This document shows, one piece after another, positions 43,619 through 54,120 of a stretch of 64,000 bases of DNA. The notes below the pieces were generated by a model. The model saw only the letters and a program-made list of their open reading frames with translations, made no database searches and was not told where the DNA came from. Each line of letters opens with the position of its first letter. The first letter of the stretch is position 1. Location: the NCBI GenBank assembly GCA_028023455.1, contig JAQFVV010007275.1, positions 1 to 64,000 on the forward strand. Direction: 5' to 3'. The translations under genes were made by a program, and so were the position numbers. The stretch is from Epiperipatus broadwayi. Taxonomy: Eukaryota > Onychophora > Udeonychophora > Euonychophora > Peripatidae.

Positions 43619-43720
43619 GTAACATTGGTGGCCGAGTGGTCAGCACAGCTGCCTTACAAGCAGTTGTCTCTGGTTAGCAGGTATGCTTCCCAGCCAATGC
43701 TTTGACACATGAAAAAAAAA
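43619..43720 (+). mobile_element. Minimal tRNA-derived SINE, family C (C7)
   Basis: Box A-like TGGTGGCCGAGTGGTCAGCA at 43626-43645 and a degenerate box B region (GGTATGCTTCCC). It ends AATGCTTTGACACATG plus A-run (43711-43720). Confidence 0.85.
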
Positions 43721-44204
43721 GATTTTGTTTTTTCATATTTACTTGGTAAATTATAGATAAAATGTGATGTAAAAAGTAAAGCAAAAAAGTATTTTTTTAT
43801 ATACGAAACTGTACAATGAATATTTTATTTGCATTTAATATGAGTCTTGTGATGTAAAAGCTAATGTATTAGTAGAATATGATCATGAAATGAGATTCAA
43901 GTTTTAAACCAAGATGTAAAGTTTTCAATGAACTCTTTAAAACAGCTAAATTTTTTTTCAAGCAGTCAGCCTATAGCCAATCTATATCTAATATATTTTA
44001 AATTGTAGTTGTACAAACTTCTTTTATTATAACATTGGTATTAAACTAAAAAATCATACGATTGGTTATTGAAGATATCACGTGATGTTTGAAAGCATTA
44101 TGGGATTTTATTGTTAAAAAAGAAAAAAAAAATCATCTATTAGTTGTTGTTAAATAATAAATTTATTACTTTTTCTTTCCTTAAGAAAAAAACCCAATAT
44201 TTTA
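43721..44204. other. Intergenic sequence, nothing recognised
   Basis: No features seen. Confidence 0.5.
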
Positions 44205-44475
44205 TTGATGGCTGAAGAGTTGTGGGGTGGAATAGTTTGAATCCTGTCCATTAAAGTATGAAGATTGGCTATCTTAATATAAGCTGAGCTTTGATTGTAT
44301 ATATATGTGGAGATGATAGTCTGGACCAACTGATGAGTGCTGGTTTAGCACGAAATACATATATTGGTGATTGTTTATCTTTTTAATATGTGTGATCAAG
44401 GGTATCAGCAGTATGAGATAACGTGGATGTTTGAGGGTCATGTGCAAGTCTGAGTTCAAACCCCCTATATATTAC
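44205..44475 (+). mobile_element. Family H element, single arm with intact-core ribozyme (H6)
   Basis: One arm of the family H fold-back: GAAGAGTTGTGGGGTGGAAT, CTGTCCATTAAAGTATGAAG, GCTATCTTAATATAAGC, the ribozyme, TATGTGTGATCAAGGGTATC and the end TCTGAGTTCAAACCCCCTAT. The other arm is absent, so this copy is either half an element or a monomeric form. Confidence 0.82.
44317..44380 (+). ncRNA. Type I hammerhead ribozyme of family H, core intact
   Basis: Inner helix I ACCAA (44325-44329) pairs TTGGT (44364-44368), and outer GATA (about 44314-44317) can pair TATC. Core CTGATGA is at 44330-44336. Helix II is GTGCTG-GTT-TAGCAC (44337-44351; 6 bp, closing G-C at 10.1/11.1, one G-U). GAA is at 44352-44354, and helix III is ATA-CA-TAT (44355-44362). 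A17 is at 44363, giving a UA cleavage site. All invariant bases and the preferred G-C closing pair are present. This is the most canonical hammerhead in the window. The UA triplet is a permitted but slower NUH variant. Confidence 0.85.
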
Positions 44476-44869
44476 ATATATAAGTGCAGGTATGAAAAAG
44501 CCTGTTCTGTAGAAAAAAAGATTCATATTTCAAAAGTTAAAAGTATAATATATTGAACAATTTTAAGATGTTTTAATGTATAGTAACATATATGAATGTA
44601 AAATATTAATTTAAAATGAGTTGAATAAATATTTATTGTGTAAAATAATATAAAATATAATGGATAAAAGAATAACCACTGATTACTGTGTAACTGTGAA
44701 TAAAATAGTAGAAAATGAGTGGAATTTAAATATCCTAAATTTTATTAAATATTAAAACGAAGGAATGGTTACGGCTTAAGTATGTTAATTTGTCTAATTG
44801 TAAAAGTCTCAAGAACTTTTCAATCATTTTATGCTATTGATTATATTTTCAGTAATACATCATCTAATT

Positions 44870-46110
44870 TCCCATACTGCTCTATGGCACTGTTGCTAGT
44901 GAAAAACACTTAGATATAATGTTACCGGGCTGTTTTGAAATTTTGTTTGATTTATGGTTTTTTTAATTTTTGGATTTGCTTGATTTTGATGATTTTTTTG
45001 TTGTTGCTTTTTTTTGTAACCGGTTTGATGTATATTTCTTAAAAATAAAATAATGGGGTTTTTATTTTTTTTTTGGCTTTTTAAAATATTCTGTCTTTTT
45101 TTTGGTTTTTTATTTTTAAAAAAAAAAACAAATATTTCTTTTTGTTGCTGATCTTTTTTTTTTTTTTTTGAAGAAACTTTTTTGTTGTTGTTGTTGTTCC
45201 ATGTCTTTTTTAAAAGTATTGTTTTTGAAGAAACTTGTTCTTTTTAATTGAGAAACAACAAGGCTTTCTTGACAGACTTCTCTAAGACCTGTCATCATAT
45301 TCCTTACGGCATTTTGATACCTTTCCAACTCAGCTGTAATATGCTTCACTGTAAGCTAATCCCAGCTTCAATAAGAATCAATTAGCTGTACTGCTTGAGA
45401 AAAAGTGATTCACAGGCAGCCCTCAAAGCTCGTCTCATGAGTGAGCGAATGGAACCCCTTCATTGACATTGATGCAATTGACATTCCATTTCAGATGTTT
45501 GACAATGCCTTAATTTCATTCAACCACCACAAAGACAGTTTTTCTGGGTGGGTAAAATATTTTTCTTTTTGGGGGGTTGAAGGAAGCCCACTGCATCTGC
45601 TTCTATAACAGGTCAATCTCAAAACTGCAACACCAAATGGTTTCTGCCATTGAACTGTTATTGATCTCAAAAAAGTCTTGGAAAGTGCGTGACTTGATCG
45701 TGAACTTTGCTGAATCATGAGTTCCACTCCTCATTTCATGAATTCTGACCCCTGACAATGAAAGTAGGGGTGTTTGACAATTCGTTACAATTTTGATGAA
45801 CTCACATCAATTACAATACATTTAAGCCAAAAAAAAAATTTGTTCTAATATACTTTTCGTCATTATAACTACAGAAACCTTCATATCATATGCTATCCAT
45901 TAGTCAAGAGTAATGTCTATAGAAAGTGTCACATACTCGTTGCTAATAAGGTTCAACATGCTAGAGATGTTAGGGTAAGGGTGCACTTCAACATCTTAGT
46001 GTTTGAACAGTTTAATAGCCATAAGATCTATGAGCGGCCTTGTAAACAGCATATTTATGTGCTTTAGTGTAGAAACAGTGCCATCGGGGAGTGTGGATCA
46101 ATAGACGATG
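44870..46110. mobile_element. Relative of element E1 (E2)
   Basis: The right part AACAGTGCCATCGGGGAGTG (46074) with GAGCGGCCTTGTAAACAGCA resembles the right end of E1. The left edge ATGGCACTGTTGCTAGTGAA (44883) is an imperfect inverted match to it. The T/G-rich interior (44940-45180) parallels E1's interior repeats. Short ORFs on the minus strand (45116-45349, 45491-45727) show no motifs. Boundaries are uncertain. Confidence 0.5.
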
Positions 46111-46488
46111 TATTACCATATTTTTTTATCATAATTTGTTATAATTTTAAAATTATATGCATGATAAAAGATAATTGAATAAAAAAAGAATGAAAATTTA
46201 AACGATTTAATTTATTATTATAATAACAGTTATTATGACTTCAATTAATTTTATAAAAATTGTTTTATTAGTGAATATGAATTAATCTTATGTTATTTTA
46301 TATTTCGCTGATCTATAAAAGAACATGCAATTCTCAAAATGTGAACTTAAAATTTTAATTCTGAAATGATAAATCTTTTAGGAAACCTGATATTTAAGTT
46401 GCCTTAATATTTTACTTTAAATATTATATTTTGCCTTTGTTAATAAACTAAGTTGTTTTTTATAGTCTCTTTACTGATTTTAAAAAAA

Positions 46489-46545
46489 TATTGTTTGCAG
46501 ATAGAATGAGTGCTGGTTCAGCATGAAATGCATCTTGGAGGTCAT
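46489..46545 (+). ncRNA. Hammerhead ribozyme remnant of family H (upstream of the pair)
   Basis: AGAATGA stands in place of CTGATGA (46503-46509), then helix II GTGCTG-GTT-CAGCAT, intact GAA, helix III ATGCAT (palindrome), C17 (46534) and TTGG. The 5' helix I strand is lost. Inactive as written. Confidence 0.6.
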
Positions 46546-47035
46546 TTGTCTTTTATTATATCTTTATTTATATGTATTTAAAAAGAATGGGAAATAAAAA
46601 TGTTTATTATATCTATAAAGATATTACATACAGGACAGAGAAAGATGAATAACTCCGTGTGTGTAAATTTAAAAAAAAATCAGATATATTAATCTTTAAC
46701 TGAGGTTTAAAGTTTATATCTGTGCTAGAGATAATCTCTAGTTTCGATAATGATTAGTAATAATCATTAGTGTATTTATCTGAAATGGATGGCGTCAAAG
46801 TTGTGAATGGAGGGAGTTTGATAATGGTAAATGAAAATGTAACAATTTACTCTAGATAAATACTTTGCATATAATAAAGATGTATATGAGAGATTGTGAC
46901 CTGGGCCAACCGATGAGTACTGGTTCAGCATGAAATGCATCTTGGAGGTCATTTGTCTTTTATTATATTTTTATTTATATGTATTTAAAAACAATGGGGA
47001 AGTATGGAGATGTTTATTATATCTATATTTTATGA
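46490..47035 (+). mobile_element. Family H retrozyme-like direct repeat, 407-bp spacing (H8/H9)
   Basis: The segment GAGTGCTGGTTCAGCATGAAATGC...TTGGAGGTCATTTGTCTTTT with about 100 bp downstream (TTTATTTATATGTATTTAAAAA) occurs at 46504-46612 and again at 46911-47030 in the same orientation. The two predicted cleavage positions (C46534 and C46941) are 407 bp apart. This is one unit bounded by two ribozymes, as in genomic copies of retrozymes. Confidence 0.78.
46898..46950 (+). ncRNA. Hammerhead ribozyme of family H (downstream of the pair), one core change
   Basis: Helix I: GACCT/AGGTC outer (46898-46902 with 46946-46950) and CCAA/TTGG inner (46906-46909 with 46942-46945) with a GGG internal loop. 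Core CCGATGA (46910-46916) has U4 changed to C. Helix II GTACTG-GTT-CAGCAT has one mismatch. GAA is at 46932-46934, helix III ATGCAT (46935-46940), C17 at 46941. A single core substitution separates it from the consensus. Confidence 0.75.
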
Positions 47036-50000
47036 AACCTCACAGAGCATAGGTAGATAGTTTAAATAAGAAGCCGAATGTTTCCTAGCATTACCCCATT
47101 TTATTTTATTTTGACAACACCTTTCTATCACCTTCATTATATCACAACTATCCTCTAACCCCAGAAAGACAGACCACATTCTCTCATTATGCATATATTT
47201 TATGAGAAACCTTCACTCTTCATGTAAAATAAAGGTATTAAACACCCGAATCTCTATATCTATATTGACAGCTTGATAACTTGGTTTATGTATAATTGTA
47301 TTGGCATTGTTTAATATGGTTTATCAGACAAATATCAAATTATAAATAACCAAAAAGTTGTGATGTTAACCTACTTTAAGATTATTTATATTGAAAAGAT
47401 AAAGGAATATATATATATAATTTTATTTAATTATTACAATCATGGTATTATAAAAAAGATGCTGTCTCCAACCTTATATAATTTATTATGAGTTTAATAG
47501 CTCTTAAGTGCCATATTCCATCCAGCTGATAAATTAATTATACCCTGAATTACTAACAATGTTGAAAGAAAGTATGCTTGTAAAATCAGAGCAACCAAGA
47601 ATATGTGGATTCATTTTATTCTTGATCCTTTATCAACATTTAGAGTGCTCTTAATTAATAGCCTGGGGGAAGATGATATACTCTGTTTGTTTACATACCC
47701 ATTGAGCTATGTTTAGTTTAAAGTTTAAATATATATATTATACTGGTCTGTCTGTCGGTCTTACCCATATACATGCATTGAACATGAAATGCATGTTATG
47801 CAACTGAGCAACGATTGTAGCTATTCAGTTAGATACCATCATTTATTATTTTCTTGAATTGCATCATTAAAGGAAATTACTACATTCATACCTTTGAAAG
47901 ACCCAGTTCACCATGCCACCTCTGGAAAAAGATTGTTCACCCCCCAGAGGGATATGACTGCATAATTTAGATAAGGGTTAGTCCCTTTTTGATTTAATAA
48001 AATCAACAGTGATATAGATGCTTTACTTAATAAATCAACAGAAGGATGGATATCCTAATGAATTACTCTTGATCCCGATAGAGATTAATCCCAGGCTAGC
48101 TCATCTACTCTTTATCTCAGGAAAATGATTTATTGCTTAGCTAATAAAGGGAAATAACGATAAAACATTTACTAATTACACAGCACAACGTTGAAATTTT
48201 AATATTCTATCTCTGCATTTATTTAGCCCTTAATTTTATTATAATATTACAAATAAATAAAATAACAACAGAAATATATAAATACAAAACACACCATGAA
48301 ATTTTAATCAAAAACCCCAATTTATAATCTTAAATATTTACCCAATGGGATAGGATGGTCTGCATTTCACCTTCGCTTGCACACTCTATAGCATTTTATA
48401 TGATAGATTATCCTATATTTTGACTACAATATATATGTGAGCCATGGTGGGTATGTGTTTCATTAACCAACTCTCTGTCTCTTTTCTTAATCTAATAAAG
48501 ATTTCATTATTATTTGGTGTCATTACTTAACCACCATATATAATATTTAAATAAGAGAGTTCCTCAATCGATCTAGCACGTAGTGGATCATCGGAAACAG
48601 GGAACTAATAGACTTATTTATTCCTTTATTTTTTTACTATTATTATAATTATCCTGCACATAGTGGATGGAATAAATTTATGCTAACAGAAATGAATTTG
48701 CAGTAAGTTATAATGTATTGAATCCTGCACATGGCGGATTGAAAAGATAGAGTTATTTAGAAATGAATGCACACACTCCGTAGCCTTTCAACTATATGGG
48801 AAGGGAGATTTAATGACCCGTTTCTTTATATGATACATTCTTAAAGAAAAGAGCAGTTATTGACTGTACACTAATCCTGCATGTAGTGGATATTTATGTA
48901 ATAAAATAAAACTAAAGTGGGCAAACAGGCTAATGCCTACCCCTTGTGTGAATATAACTTTATGAGTAATCTACCTCCCTTAAATCTTAATCTAAATCAT
49001 TTGTGATATACCAACATTTATTTTTTTATATGAAATATATTGAATCACGTATAGAATTAATAATAATAATAATAATAAATCATTGATCAAATACATATAA
49101 AAGATTACTTAATTCCTCACTAAAAGAAAATCATTCATAAGAAATATTTAAATCACACACAAAACAATAATTATATTTTAGAAATATAAATGAGTCTACT
49201 TCCCCAAGGCTTCATTTTCTTCCCGGCTGAGGGCTTTTGAAGGAGATACATAAGTCATGAGCAGGCGACTGCAGGGGACTCTTCTATGGGTGGCAAGCAT
49301 AATAGTTCGTAGACAGCTACATTTTTGAATGGACAGAAGGTCACACAACTTGGTGGCTACATAGGTCTTGAGTAGTGCAAATGCACCGAATTGGGTCCTC
49401 TACTCCATGTTTGCTTGGACAATAATACTCAGTCTTGATTTTATTCTTTCCATTTTGGTGGGCTGCGCTTCGGTTTTAATTGATTTTGATGGCATCCTCT
49501 GGCTCTTCGGGCTGGTTAGACATCTTTGATTTTTACTTCAAATGGATTAATTTTAAGATTGTATATCTTGTTGAAATTATTATATTAATTCTTTAACTAA
49601 CTTATGATATCTTTTCATCGAGTTTCTTTCTTGCAGCTGACTTTTCCTGGTCACATTCCCGATTTCTTTCTATATTTCTATTTGTGACTTTTATTTCTTC
49701 GGATTGGACATGATTTCAGCTTGCAATGACTTTTAATTGTTACTGCCAATTACTCACTCTTTGAAAGGCAAAATCAAAATATCCAAGATGATTCAAATGA
49801 AGTTAAAGAAGCAATCCCGGCATCAATGAATGCTTGAATTAATCCTGATTCGAAAATAAGTCAATTTGTTTTAACTGCACACATTGAACTCACTGCCTTC
49901 AATGCAACTCACTTCAATATTCTGAATGGAATATCTGAATTGAATGACTTTATATCACCTGATCAGCATGTATATATCCCCCCATTACAGGGTCCCCTCT

Positions 50001-52159
50001 ACAAACTATTGCTTTTTTAGATTTTTAATTAGTTTAATTAAACTACAGTGTTTTATCAAAACTTTTCCTATCTTTTTAAATCTGTTTAAGAATTTTCTTT
50101 TTAGATCATTAGTGTTTCACATTCCTATCCCATGTTTTAATTAATTTTTAATCTGCAGGTGTCAAGCCGAATGACTATTATGTGCATTTACAATTTTCTC
50201 TAAAAATATTATAACAAAAGAAAGAAGTCTCTGACTTGCCTGCAGTCATTAAAACCATATTCTAACAAAGAAAACAAAAATTTTGTAAAAATTATGTGTT
50301 GTAACAAGGTTAACATTATTTTAAAAACTTTGTACATAAATTTATTTTTAACACGTAATCCAAAAATAAAAATATACATCAAAACTTGATAATTTAAAAA
50401 TAAAACATATTTAGTTGCTGGGTTATTTACACTTAAATTTCCCAGTATAATTTTATATCCCCTCCACCATATCAAAAATGATACATTTATAAAACAGAAA
50501 AAAAAAGCATTTCACTTTAAATGTATCTGATTGTACATTTAAAACGTATCGTCCCCATTTATCTTCTTTTTTTTAATTTAAAATATATTATGTGCGCAAA
50601 CGAAGAGAAAATATACTCGCACAGACCAACCTTTTATTATTTCTTTTTATATATATATATATGTTTATTCAGGCTGCAACTATGCTTGCAGACATCTTTG
50701 TGCCTGTCATTTAAGACTGACTGTCACAAAATATTATAACCAATGAAAGCGGCAATGATGAGATAATAACGATATTGGCAAAAATAACAACAAAAAGATA
50801 ATACATTTAGCCAAAACTATAAATATTATATAGGACTAAGATCAGGGTTTTCTACAATAAGTGATATATGCTAGTAATAACAAGAGCTACAGAGATCAAA
50901 ATAATAATAACTAAGTATTATAAATCACTAAAATTAAAATTAAGAGTAATAAAATTCCAACTCATTCTTAAACTATAAAGCTCTTAATATTAAAGCATAC
51001 ACCAAGAGTTTATAATACATTCTCCTTCTCATAATAATTTTTTTATTACTCTCTTACAATATATAATCTTACATTCCACAACCACTATGCCAATACCTTA
51101 TTGCCATGATCAGGTCCACAGTTCCAGATTTTAGATAAAGAATAATCATATTCTTAAATCTTATTTATCTGTTTATATCACTTTACTTTTCTTTTCACAA
51201 TAGTTTCTTATATATACAATAGAATTTCTGCTCATAATTGAATTATAATAGTAAGATCTCAGAGTGCATTATACATATTCTTTGTATTAAAGTTCTCAGT
51301 CTTTTATTTTATTTATAAGTTGTTAAGCAAATGAATGGTATCCTAGTGAAAAACACGAGGAGGCATGCACTTATTCCAAAGATAATGTCTACTTACTGTA
51401 CAATACTAAATTTTAATAGAAAAATATTTTGATTAAAATAAAATGCATAGAAACCCTTACATTAGAATAATATAATAATCTCCTAGGATAGCTGTCAAAT
51501 ACCAAGAGTAGATAAAGGATTTTATGGCCACTCAGATTACTCTATTAACAACTTAATTTAATTTTTCTTATTAGACAATCAATTTAACCATTTCAATTGA
51601 TTTTGGTAATTAGTTAATAATCTTAAATGATGGAGATAATAATTTATTATAAGAGCAGTCTTCTTTAAATAATTACAATTAAATTACAGTGATCAATTCC
51701 TTAGATGCAGTATTAACATCTCTAAATTACTATAAGTAACTGATTTATTATCTTTAATTTACGTGAATGTACTCTGAATAGCTAGAAGAAATATAACTGC
51801 ATCATGAATTATATAATGTTTATATTTCTGGATAAATGATATGTGAATAAGATAATATTGAAACTAGCAAGACTTAACAACAAATTATAACATTTATTTA
51901 CAATATGACAATGCAACAATAATACTGTTGGAAATCCACAAAATTTAAATGTGCTGTTTACATGCAGTACAATGAGATTTTACTACATTGAAGAAATACA
52001 AGTTCAAAGCCTGCAGTTTAAACCCATGAACAAATAAATTAATGAATTAAATGTTAATTAACCATTGTTTATTAGGGTTGACTGATATAAATCTTATGAA
52101 TACGGGTACTGTTATGAAGTTTTACATTTCCTGACTAATAAGATATTATTTTTCCAAAA
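47036..52159. other. Long intergenic stretch; possible LTR-retroelement debris at 48.4-50.0 kb
   Basis: No intact gene. 48440-48540 (CTAATAAAGATTTCATTATT, then TTTGGTGTCATTACTTAACC) looks like an LTR end with a polyadenylation-like signal. Words like CCTGCACATAGTGGAT recur near 48575, 48653, 48724 and 48877. 49190-49530 has locally raised GC and a broken minus-strand reading (MSNQPEEPEDAIKIN near 49523, then stops) that I cannot assign. The remainder, including the short ORFs at 49944-50144, 50209-50475 and 50521-50739, shows nothing. Confidence 0.4.
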
Positions 52160-54120
52160 CTTCAGGACTGATTTTAAGTGTGCTCTCAACAATTCGAATT
52201 CTAACGACTGCCCAAAACCACTGCTGACACATCCAAGCAAGAAATGACATCAAATAATCCACCTGGGGTCACTTGGATGCATCAGTGGTGGTTTTAGGTG
52301 ATCATTAGCATTTAAAATGGCAGAGAGTGCACTTTAAATTGTTACTCTTCTTAAGGATTAGTCAGGACATGTGGTTAGTGATGGCACTAGTCAGGACATG
52401 TGGTTAGTGATGGCACTTTGTGCCAAAGTATGCTGGAGAGAGAAGGATGTTTTGACAACAGGAAGTATCATCCAAAAAAATGCAGAGGTTCAATCAAACC
52501 AAACTTAAAATTTTGAAATACTAAAAGCTTATAATTTCTAAATACGAATTTATTACAATATATGCCCCAAATGACATGCTGAATAAATGTAAAATCTATC
52601 GAACCAAGCTTATAATTTTGAAATAGTGAAAGCTTATAATTTCTAAATGTGAATTTTATTACAACATATGCCCAGAACCACATGCTGAAAAAATGAAAAA
52701 TTGGTCAAACCAAGCTTATAATTTCGAAATACTAAAAGCTTATAATTTTTAAATACAAATTTTATTAAAATATATGCCCATAACAACGTGTTTAATAATT
52801 GTAAAATTGATCAAACTAAGCTTATAATTTGTAAATATGAATTTTATTACAATATACACCCATAACCATGTGTTGAATAAACATAGAAACAACTGCCAAA
52901 GCAAATTAATTCTACAATTAATAATAAATTGAATTTACTCTTAACATTATCTGAAAGAATAATTGTCTAAAATAAAGAATATTAATTTTACAATTAGTAA
53001 AAAAATTAATAAATCAGATTCTTTTCTTACAAAAGTGAGTTATGTTGTGTGCTTCATTTCTCACATATCATTATTTGCTGATAGATAGATAAAAAGAATC
53101 TAAATGAGAATGATTTATTCATTAAATTTCTCAAAGATGCTAACACTGTCTACCAATGGTGAAAAGGGTAGTTTTTATCTTATTTAAAAACCAATACCTC
53201 TTTTACATTTGAAATAATCAAATTTTTTTATATTAAAATCTGTATATATTTTTAAACATGTTTCGCTGTTTGTTTGTTAATGGTAAAAGTCATTTCAATG
53301 GTAGTAGATAGAAAATTATGTAAATAGATATTAGATTTGTATCAATTTCAAGAGACCATAAAGATCTCATGTGATCAAGTGTAGATCCAATATTTATGTC
53401 AGGAGATCAAATGTGAACAATGCTATTTTTTTCTTATCATCATTTTTTTCTAACTACATGTAACAAAGGAAGCATGGATCATCAGGGTTTCTTTCTGGTA
53501 AAAAAATTTGTTTTTAATTGTAAAACTGAAGTGCTTTATATCAGCCAATTCCTTTTCAGCTGCAGTATTTTAGAAGCTATAAGCTTTTAATATTTTGAAA
53601 TTATAACCTTAGTTTGATCAATGTTACATTTATTCAACATGTGGTTATGGTCATACATTGAAATGAAATTTGATATTTAACTTAAGTATTAGTCCGGATA
53701 CCAAGTACCATGTTTTTATCAATAAATTTAAAAATCCTTAAAGTGAAAAAGTAATTGAGAAAAAATAATGAATACAAATATTAATTAAAAACAGAAAATG
53801 CATTAAAAAGGTAAATAAATCAAGTACTTGTGATTTCTGCATTTTTTGGATGATATTTTGTGTCATCAAAAACATTTTCCCGGCTCCTGGCATACTTTGG
53901 CATGAAGCACCATCATTAAGCTCATGCCCAGACTAAGACTTAATTACCTAAAATTCATATTTAGAAATTATAAGCTTTTAGTATATCAAAAACGTAATTT
54001 GATCAATTTTATGTTTATTCAACATGTGAATATCATTTATTACTTGGATGTGTTAGTGGTGGTCCTGGGCAGTTTTTAGAATTCAAAATGGCAGAGAATG
54101 CACTATAAACTAGTACCAAA
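52160..54120. mobile_element. Inverted-repeat element ~1.95 kb with internal tandem repeats (J)
   Basis: Left end (52180-52250: CGAATTCTAACGACTGCCCA, then ACACATCCAAGCAAGAAATG) is the inverted partner of 54035-54110 (GGATGTGTTAGTGGTGGTCC, GGGCAGTTTTTAGAATTC). Inner inverted words follow: GTGCCAAAGTATGCTGG at 52420 against the complement of CTGGCATACTTTGGCAT at 53886. An additional inverted partial copy at 52262-52345 repeats the end. A 27-bp direct duplication (AGTCAGGACATGTGGTTAGTG) lies at 52361 and 52388. No coding capacity. Confidence 0.75.
52490..52890. repeat. Four ~105-bp tandem repeats within element J
   Basis: Units start near 52498, 52602, 52707 and 52812 with AACCAAGCTTATAATTTTG-type sequence and contain AAAGCTTATAATTTCTAAAT and ATATGCCCATAACCACATG. 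Inverted relatives occur at 53575-53650 and 53950-54015 in the other arm. Confidence 0.9.

Noticed and set aside
45116-45727. Minus-strand ORFs of 77 and 78 codons as host exons
   Set aside because: They lie within the E2 element region, contain a T-rich low-complexity tail and show no recognisable domain.
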